Below are positions 21,948 to 27,983 of a stretch of DNA of 27,983 nucleotides, piece by piece. Numbering within the stretch: position 1 is the first letter of the stretch; every line of letters begins with the position of its first letter. The position numbers were made by a program, and so were the translations under genes. Origin of the DNA: CAYMRB01 sp964392615. GTDB lineage: Bacteria > Planctomycetota > UBA8108. Below the pieces are notes generated by a model. The model ran no database searches and was not told where the DNA came from. It saw only the letters and a program-made list of their open reading frames with translations. Location: the NCBI GenBank assembly GCA_964392615.1, contig CAYMRB010000076.1, forward strand, positions 1 through 27,983. Reading direction: 5' to 3'.

Positions 21948-24461
21948 CTACGAGCGCGCCAGTTCGTCCAGGACCGCGCGCAGCTTCTTGGAGTCGAACG
22001 GTTTGGAGATGAAGTCGTCCATCCCCGCCTCCCGGCAGGTCTCCTCATCCGCCACCATGGCATTGGCGGTCAATGCGACGATCGCAATGTGCGCACCGGT
22101 GCCGGCCTCGAGATAGCGAATCGCCCGAGTCGCGTCGAGCCCTCCCATCACGGGCATGTCCATGTCCATGAGCACGAAGTCGAACGACTCCTTCCCGACC
22201 GCCTCGACCGCCAGTGCGCCGTTTTCCGCGATGACGACGTCGTGCCCCAACTTCTCCAACATGCGCACCGCGACCCGCTGATTCACGCGGTTGTCCTCGG
22301 CCAGCAGGATTCGCAGGCGCTGGTCCTCCGCTACCGGCTGCTGAAGGGACGACTTCTCCTTCGGCGCGGCGTCCGCGTCGTTATTCGGGGCCGACATGCC
22401 GAGGACGTCGAGAATCGCCTCCAGGAGCTCCGTCCGCGAGACCGGCTTGCTGAGACGCGCGCAGATGCCCAGATCGCGGAGCACTCCGGGCTCCGCCACG
22501 GCATCGCTCGACGTCAACATCAGGACGCGCTGGTCGTTCGTCGCGACCGCGCGGAGCCTGCGCGCGACTTCGAGTCCGTCCATCCCCGGCATGTGGTAGT
22601 CGAGAATGATGAAGGCGTAGTCCTCGCCCTCCTCCTGCGCGCGGCGGAACTGCTCGATCGCCTCCGGTCCCGATTCGACGACCTGCGGCGTCATGCCCCA
22701 ATGCGCCAGCGTATCCTGGAGCACGCGCCGATTGGTCGCGTTGTCGTCGACGACGAGGACCTTCAATCCCTCCAGAGGCACGGGCACGCGCGGGGTGGAG
22801 CGACACGCACCGGTCGCGGCCAGCGGGAATCGCGGCTTGAAGTAGAACGTCGAGCCCTTGCCGACCTCGCTTTCGACTCCGAGCTCGCCTCCTATGAACT
22901 CCACGAGCCTCGAGACGATGGCCAGACCCAACCCCGTCCCGCCGAATTCGCGTGTCGTGGAGGAATCGGCCTGCGAAAACTCCTCGAGAACCGTGTCGAT
23001 CTTGTCCTCGGGAATCCCGATGCCGGTGTCTCGAACGCGGACGTGCAGTCGCGTATGCGTCTTCGAGGTCGAGACGGTGTCGATCCGGAGCACGACCTCT
23101 CCTTGAGCCGTGAACTTGATCGCGTTGGCGAGCAGGTTGGTGAGGATCTGACGCAGTCGGGCCGGATCCCCCACGACTCGATCCGCAACCGAGTGGTGCA
23201 CATCGCAGATCAGCTCGAGACCTTTCGCGTGCGCCCCGACGGCAAGTGCCTTGATCACGCTCGAGACGGTGTCGCGGAGACTGAATTCGATGGCCTCGAG
23301 TACGAGCTTCCCGGCCTCGATCTTCGAGAAATCCAGGATGTCGTCGATGATGGCCAGAAGCGCGAGGGCCGACTCGTGCACCGTCTCGAGATACTCGCGC
23401 GTCTCGGTCGACAGGTCCGTCGCGAGCGCCAACTCCGCCATGCCGATGACCCCGTTCATCGGCGTGCGAATCTCGTGGCTCATGGTGGCCAGGAACTCGC
23501 TCTTCGTCTTGCTGGCGGCCTCGGCTGCCTGCATCGCGAGCTGCAGCTCCGCGGTGCGCTCTTCGACGAGACGCTCGAGGTTCTCGCGGTATTCCGTCAG
23601 AACGGAGTCACGCTCCGAGATGCCCCCGAGCAGATCATCGAAACAGGCGAGCAGCGCGTCGACCTCGTTCTGCGATCGAAGCGGCTCAGTGCCGTCTGTC
23701 TCGGAAGTGGGAGGCTCCTCCGGTTGCGAGTCCGATCCGGCTGGCGTCTCGGTCGCGCCACCGTCCGTTCCTGTCAGTAGCCCGTGCCGCCGCCTCAGCT
23801 CCCCCGCCATGACTCGAGCCTGGGCGGTTCGAACCATGACGGACCGCGTCGCGGACTGCACCGGCTCGACGATCACACGCCGCAGGACGGAAAGGAGAAT
23901 CACGGCGCCGAGCGCGACCGCCGCGGCGAGGCACAGGAAAATCAGGCGCGAGAACGTGGCGGCGGCCCGATCCGACTCCTCGGTGCTGATCACGACGCTC
24001 GCGACGCCGAGCACCTCACCTACACGAGCCGTCTCGTGACATTCGAGGCAACTCGCAGCGGCTTGCATCGGATAGGCGTAGCGGATGACGTGCTCGCGCT
24101 CGTCCGCCAACAGTACCTCGTGTCCGCTCGCGAACGCCTGACTCTCGAACGCGTCGATCGGATGACCGAGCAGGCGCTCGCCGTACTCCTCGACGACGTT
24201 GGCGCCGCGAATCGAGTGCGCGTGCTTCAGATCCGATCGCTCGCGCAGGTGACCGAGGAAGATCTCGAGCCCCTCCATGTCGCCCGTCTCGCCGAAGGTC
24301 GCCATCGCCTGAGCGATGCTCCGCGCGGCGATCTTGACTGCCGCGGCCTGCTCGGCGTGTGCCCTTCTCGTGTACTCGCCGGACAGGAACACGCCGGTCG
24401 CACTCAACACGAGAACGAGACTCGATACCGTGATCAGGACGATTTTCGTGCCGATTTTCAC
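21948..24461 (-). CDS. Hybrid sensor histidine kinase with periplasmic haem-binding (CXXCH) sensor domain
   Basis: 837 residues from a GTG at 24461 (MKIGTKIVLI). TM1 at about 8-27, periplasmic domain 28-170, TM2 about 171-192. The sensor domain contains CLECH at 138-142, a single covalent haem c site, followed by GEVLGVASVVIS, resembling DUF3365-type or Geobacter haem-c sensor domains. A HAMP-like linker with a Gly/Pro/Glu-rich insert (about 225-262) follows. HisKA has SHEIRTPMNG with His329; the ATPase domain has NLLANAIKF (442-450), DTGIGIP (478-484) and GGTGLGLAI (507-515). Two receiver domains: Asp572/573, Asp621, Lys672; and Glu722/Asp723, Asp766, Lys820. No Hpt domain is present, so a phosphotransfer partner must be encoded elsewhere. 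Upstream of the porin and cytochrome genes on the same strand. Likely senses redox state or gas through haem. Confidence 0.92.
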   Translation of the reverse strand: MKIGTKIVLITVSSLVLVLSATGVFLSGEYTRRAHAEQAAAVKIAARSIAQAMATFGETGDMEGLEIFLGHLRERSDLKHAHSIRGANVVEEYGERLLGHPIDAFESQAFASGHEVLLADEREHVIRYAYPMQAAASCLECHETARVGEVLGVASVVISTEESDRAAATFSRLIFLCLAAAVALGAVILLSVLRRVIVEPVQSATRSVMVRTAQARVMAGELRRRHGLLTGTDGGATETPAGSDSQPEEPPTSETDGTEPLRSQNEVDALLACFDDLLGGISERDSVLTEYRENLERLVEERTAELQLAMQAAEAASKTKSEFLATMSHEIRTPMNGVIGMAELALATDLSTETREYLETVHESALALLAIIDDILDFSKIEAGKLVLEAIEFSLRDTVSSVIKALAVGAHAKGLELICDVHHSVADRVVGDPARLRQILTNLLANAIKFTAQGEVVLRIDTVSTSKTHTRLHVRVRDTGIGIPEDKIDTVLEEFSQADSSTTREFGGTGLGLAIVSRLVEFIGGELGVESEVGKGSTFYFKPRFPLAATGACRSTPRVPVPLEGLKVLVVDDNATNRRVLQDTLAHWGMTPQVVESGPEAIEQFRRAQEEGEDYAFIILDYHMPGMDGLEVARRLRAVATNDQRVLMLTSSDAVAEPGVLRDLGICARLSKPVSRTELLEAILDVLGMSAPNNDADAAPKEKSSLQQPVAEDQRLRILLAEDNRVNQRVAVRMLEKLGHDVVIAENGALAVEAVGKESFDFVLMDMDMPVMGGLDATRAIRYLEAGTGAHIAIVALTANAMVADEETCREAGMDDFISKPFDSKKLRAVLDELARS

Positions 24462-24891
24462 GTCGCTATCAGGACGGAAGCCCCATCGGCCGAGTGCAGA
24501 CCGAGATGTTGCCCCGGCGCAAACTCAGCCACACCGTGGCCTGGAAGTGGCGGTAACGCCCATCTGAGCACTCAAACGAGCTCTGACTTCATCGTCTCCG
24601 CACCCCCTCGATCTTCATCGCGAATGGCGGAAGACTCGGCCGAGAGTCCGGGCCGCGCAGATAACGGCCGAGAACGAGTCACGACGTGGCAATAACGACG
24701 ACGTTCGACAGAGCGCCGGGGTCAAACGACACGAACCCCACGCGGTGGCGTGTATCGCCAGCGCACTCGTGTTCGCGGCGCGGCGTCAGCGCCGAATCCG
24801 GGAGTCGGCATGACGACGCACGACGTTACAGCCCTGATACGCTCGCCGTGCCTCCCGCGACATATAGTCCTGACATGAAGGAGGTACTGCC
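24462..24891. other. Divergent spacer of about 430 bases
   Basis: No convincing gene; a 71-codon frame at 24686-24901 looks compositional. It should hold promoters for the histidine kinase (minus) and the helical-repeat gene (plus). Small hairpins are visible at 24739-24752 (CACGC/GCGTG) and 24776-24794 (CGGCGC/GCGCCG). A TATAGT at 24863-24868 resembles a -10 box but lacks a recognisable -35. Confidence 0.35.
24878..24885 (+). promoter_or_regulatory. Strong Shine-Dalgarno AAGGAGGT
   Basis: Six bases before the ATG at 24892. It fixes the start of the helical-repeat protein. Confidence 0.85.
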
Positions 24892-26285
24892 ATGTTCTTG
24901 ATGTCCACTCCCAACAGCTCCACCGCGTGGCTCCCACTGCTCGCGATCGCCGGGATCCTCTCAGCGGGTCCGCTGGCACGCTGCGACCAGGAAGTCCTCA
25001 ACGTCAAGGCACAGAAGCCGCACTCGTTTCTCTGGTGGCTTGCGCGGGCTGAAGAGGAAGCGATGCGCTGGGGCAATCCACAGCAGGGGGCCTATTCCCT
25101 GGCCGAGATCGCGAGAGTGCTTGCCGATCACGACAAACTCGACGAGGCGCTCGCCATGGCACGGCGAGTCGAGCATAGGCCCGCCCTTCTTTCAGCGCGC
25201 TATCGCATCGCCGCAGCTCATGTGCGGAACGGCGAGCTGGAGGCGGCACGTGCGCTCGCGGTCACGCCCCTTGCACCCGGCGAGCGCGTGGAACCGGACG
25301 CATGTGTAGAGATAGCGTGCCGCACCGCCCTCGCCCTGGCAGAAGGTGGCCATGTCGAGGAGGCGCTGAAGATAGCGCGTACGTTGGGGGATTCTCGCAA
25401 GGAGTGTGGTGGTGAGAAGTGCGAGCCGGCGAAGATCGCCAGCGCCCGCGCCAGGATACATGCAGCTCTGGCACTCACCCATGCGCTGGCCGGCCGCCTC
25501 GAGCCCTACGTCGTCAGCATCGACACGGCCGAGGCCCATGCCCTGAGCATACCAGGCGACATCGACGCGATGTGGGCGGAGCTCCTGTCAAGTGAACGTC
25601 GGCCCGGAGTTCCGACAGACCCGAACCCGATCAACGCGATCTACAAGGGCGATGCCCTGAGGAGCGTCGCCGTCGCACGTGCCAGGGCCGAGGATCTGGA
25701 AGGGGCCCGGAGGGCGCTCGATGCCTTCTCCCCCGGCCGTCGCCGAGACGCCAGTCATCGATTCTCGTCGAGGCGCTGGTCCGGGCAGGCGACGTCGAAG
25801 CTGCACAGAAGATGGCAGCAGCAATCACCACGAGAGATCACCGCGAGCTTGCCTTCCTCGGGATCGTCGAAGCGCTGGCGAAGGCCGGCGATCTCGAGGC
25901 CGCCAAGACGCTCGCTGAGAGAATCGATGACACGGCCAATCGCACCATTGCCGACATGCACGTTGCGGCCGCCACGCACAGGCAGGGAAGGAGCGTGGAC
26001 TTCGATGCGATCCTCACTGTGCCACGAGGCAACTCCTCGAGAGCTGAGGCCCGCACACGAGAGCGCCTGGCACGGGGGCTCCCTCCCGGCACGAAGACAC
26101 GTCGCCCGGCCACGTCGGCTCCCCGTCGACTCCGGGCCAAGACGTACCGCGCACTCGCCCGCGTCCAAGCCGCGGTTCGCGATCCTCTGAAGCTCGTCTC
26201 GTGGATCGAGGCCCTTGCCGATCCGCACGCTCGTTATCAGGCCAGCCTTGGCGCCGCGGAAGGCTATGCTGCGCGACGTGAGTGA
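24892..26285 (+). CDS. Exported helical-repeat (TPR-like) protein, frameshifted
   Basis: The start is fixed by a strong SD. A signal peptide covers residues 1 to about 33 (WLPLLAIAGILSAGPLA). Repeats of the type IARVLADHDKLDEALAMARRV, LALAEGGHVEEALKIARTLG and VARARAEDLEGARRALD run to about residue 280. Near 25730 the first frame turns into Arg/Ser/Pro-rich shadow sequence, while the frame beginning about 25737 continues the pattern with SSILVEALVRAGDVEAAQKM, VEALAKAGDLEAAKTLAERI and a natural end at 26285. The C5 run at 25730-25734 is the likely site of a one-base indel. Without the correction the first frame runs to 26190 (432 residues). The restored protein would have about 464 residues. 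The function is unknown; such repeats usually mediate protein contacts in the periplasm. Confidence 0.65.
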
Positions 26286-26327
26286 ACGCGGAGACCCATG
26301 TGCCGCCCCGCGCTCGAAGCCCCTCCT

Positions 26328-27923
26328 CTACTCGAAATCGCGGAGCTGCCGACCGGTGATCCTCAGCGCCCACGCATACCGACACGGCGCTGCGGCCGGA
26401 AGGGCTACCGATAGACCTCGATCGGAGTGCTCGAACTTCAGAGCGCCGGCCCGACCGAGGAGTTCCACCTTCTCGATCGTGGCGCCGGACTCGGCCGTCT
26501 TGGCCAGCGCGCCGAGGTGTAGACGACCATCTTCGGGCCACGCCATGAAGAACGCGTAGACCCGGGAGTCGCCCTTGGCCGTGTAGCGGAAGTCCCGCGA
26601 CGTGTAACCGGTCGCCGTTTCCTTGAAGTGGCCCCCGCCGCCCTTCGTGGGGCCTTCGCCGTAGGTCACCCACGGGCGGGTTTCGTAGATCCCCTCCCCG
26701 TTGACCTTCATCCACCGGCCCATCGCATCCAGGAAGGCCATCTCGTCGTCGTCCAGCGAGCCGTCCGGATGCAGCGGCAGGTTCAGCAGGAGGTTGCCGT
26801 TCTTGCTCACGATGTCGATCAGCATGTGAGCGATGTGAGCAGGCGTCTTGTACTTCGTGCCCACGCGATAGTACCAGCCGCCGATGCAGGTATCCGTCTG
26901 CCACGGCAACTCACGCAGCTCGCTGGCTCGCCCACGTTCGATATCTTGCACGCACGTGCCATCGCGAAAGACGCCGGTTCCCGCGCCCTGGCCCCACTTC
27001 TTGATGCACATGGCCGCGTCGTTTCTGCCGTCGTGCCACTTCGTGTTGGCGTTGTAGTAGTGGGCCACGAGCCGCCGGCCGACCCGCCCCTCGTCGAAGG
27101 GATAGCCGCCGTCGAAGTACATCAGGTCGGGCTGGTATTGGTCGATGAGGTCCTTGACCCGCGAGTACCAGGCCAGCTTCCACGCCTCGGGCGGACTCTT
27201 CGGATAGCGCGGTGACTCCGGGAAGGGAGCGTGGTAGAGCGCCTGATACTTCGGATCGGCGCCGTCGTAGCGCACGCCGGCCAGGGGGCCTTTCTTGTCC
27301 GCGCCGTGGCTCGTCTGCAGCCAACTGTAGGTCCGGGCCAGGTGAGTGGTCACGCCGTACCGGATCTCATGCCGCGCTGCCGCGCCGCGAAACTCGCCGA
27401 CCAAGTCGCGTCTCGGCCCCTTGTTGACCGAGTTCCACTCGTGGTGCTTCGAGTTCCAGAGGTCGAAGTTGTCGTGGTGCACGGCCAAGAGCACCACGTA
27501 CTTCGCACCGGCCTGCTTGTACAGGCCGACCAACCTGTCGAAGTCGAGCTTCTTCGGATCGAACCTCGCGATCAGATCCTTGTAGCCGAACCTGGACGGA
27601 TGGCCGTAGGTCTTTACGTGATGCTCGTACTGCCGATGGCCCTGCAGGTACATGTGCCGGGCATACCAGTCGCCCTGCATGGGCACGCACTGCGGCCCGA
27701 TGATGGCCCAGATGCCGAACTTCGCATCGCGAAACCACTCGGGGCATTCGTACTCGTCGAGCGACTCCCAGGTTCCTTCGAACCGGCCTTGCTGCATCGG
27801 ATAAGCAGACCAGTCACGAACGGGCTTCGCGCCATCGTCAGCGTGGCCGATGGCAGCGAGCGAGATGCCGAGAGACACGGCCAACGGCCCCAGCAGAAGA
27901 CTGAGCGCTCTGTGGGCATTCAT
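26328..27923 (-). CDS. Secreted GH29 alpha-L-fucosidase-like glycoside hydrolase
   Basis: 531 residues from the ATG at 27923 (MNAHRALSLLLGPL), which gives a normal signal peptide cut near IGHA-DD (about residue 28); a longer frame to 27971 has no signal-like start. GH29 landmarks: CPEWFRDAKFGIWAIIGPQC (60-79), AKYVVLLAVHHDNFDLWNSK (140-159) with the paired His149-His150, and DLMYFDGG with Asp271 as the expected nucleophile. NGNLLLNLPLHPDGSL (375-390) closes the catalytic barrel; a short beta domain follows. GH29 enzymes release alpha-linked L-fucose by a retaining mechanism; the acid/base residue varies and was not assigned. Export suggests it works on external fucosylated or algal-type glycans. 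It starts 2 bases after the stop of the gene upstream. Some planctomycete members of this clan are annotated only as fucosidase-like, so the exact substrate is open. Confidence 0.88.
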   Translation of the reverse strand: MNAHRALSLLLGPLAVSLGISLAAIGHADDGAKPVRDWSAYPMQQGRFEGTWESLDEYECPEWFRDAKFGIWAIIGPQCVPMQGDWYARHMYLQGHRQYEHHVKTYGHPSRFGYKDLIARFDPKKLDFDRLVGLYKQAGAKYVVLLAVHHDNFDLWNSKHHEWNSVNKGPRRDLVGEFRGAAARHEIRYGVTTHLARTYSWLQTSHGADKKGPLAGVRYDGADPKYQALYHAPFPESPRYPKSPPEAWKLAWYSRVKDLIDQYQPDLMYFDGGYPFDEGRVGRRLVAHYYNANTKWHDGRNDAAMCIKKWGQGAGTGVFRDGTCVQDIERGRASELRELPWQTDTCIGGWYYRVGTKYKTPAHIAHMLIDIVSKNGNLLLNLPLHPDGSLDDDEMAFLDAMGRWMKVNGEGIYETRPWVTYGEGPTKGGGGHFKETATGYTSRDFRYTAKGDSRVYAFFMAWPEDGRLHLGALAKTAESGATIEKVELLGRAGALKFEHSDRGLSVALPAAAPCRYAWALRITGRQLRDFE

Positions 27924-27925
27924 GT

Positions 27926-27983
27926 CTAGTACGCGTGCTCCTTCACCACCTCCATCGCGATCTCGGCCCACTCCCAGAGCCGC
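27926..27983 (-). CDS. C-terminal 18 codons of an upstream gene, cut by the window edge
   Basis: On the minus strand an open frame enters from the window edge and reads RLWEWAEIAMEVVKEHAY, then TAG at 27926-27928. The amphipathic helix looks like a genuine protein end, and the stop falls 2 bases before the GH29 start (TAGACATG), as expected for an operon. The AAGGAG inside it lies 15 bases from that ATG. The family cannot be named from so little. Confidence 0.5.
   Translation of the reverse strand, partial: RLWEWAEIAMEVVKEHAY

Noticed and set aside
21828..23780. Plus-strand frame of 650 codons opposite the histidine kinase
   Set aside because: Shadow of the kinase; all H, N, G1, G2 and receiver motifs are on the minus strand.
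24686..24901. Small plus-strand frame of 71 codons in the divergent spacer
   Set aside because: No SD or family feature, and it runs into the well-supported start at 24892.

Overview
The window looks like a planctomycete or close relative of the PVC group, most likely from a high-GC metagenome assembly. This is inference. The signs are long secreted proteins ending in dockerin-like EF-hand repeats (LSDAVxxLxxLFLGGPAP type), a HTLQPTALVHEAYLRL-type ECF sigma factor coupled to a membrane Ser/Thr kinase with WD40 repeats, a Tat-exported aldo/keto reductase-like protein and a secreted GH29 fucosidase. Strong third-position GC creates many long antisense reading frames, which are not genes.

Region 1 (1-13154, minus strand) reads as one signalling and secretion block: ECF sigma factor, then a transmembrane Ser/Thr kinase starting in a GTGA overlap with the sigma stop, then three exported multidomain proteins. 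The kinase carries two predicted seven-bladed WD40 propellers, a 'GDTHC' module and an F5/8C / F-type-lectin-like (FTP) module. The same FTP module occurs in all three downstream exported proteins, and the GDTHC module in two of them. One exported protein also has a CotH-type kinase domain and two lamin-tail domains, with the FTP module nested inside another beta domain.

Region 2 (13367-14443, plus) holds a Tat-exported aldo/keto reductase homologue with an incomplete catalytic tetrad.

Region 3 (14541-24461) is the most striking part and looks like an electron-transfer conduit. It has an NrfH/NapC-like membrane-anchored cytochrome with eight haem sites (plus strand). Convergent to it on the minus strand are a hybrid histidine kinase with a haem-binding CLECH site in its periplasmic sensor domain, an outer-membrane beta-barrel, a 13-haem lipoprotein, a 14-haem lipoprotein and a tetrahaem cytochrome. 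The porin, 13-haem and 14-haem genes overlap by one to four bases. Together the four cytochromes have 39 predicted haem sites, laid out like a porin-cytochrome conduit running quinol pool - periplasm - barrel - cell surface. The barrel gene is broken by one in-frame TAG.

Region 4 (24462-27983) has a divergent spacer of about 430 bases, a secreted helical-repeat protein with a frameshift near 25730, a GH29 alpha-L-fucosidase-like enzyme on the minus strand, and the last 18 codons of the gene upstream of it. No tRNA, rRNA, CRISPR array, transposase or integrase was recognised.
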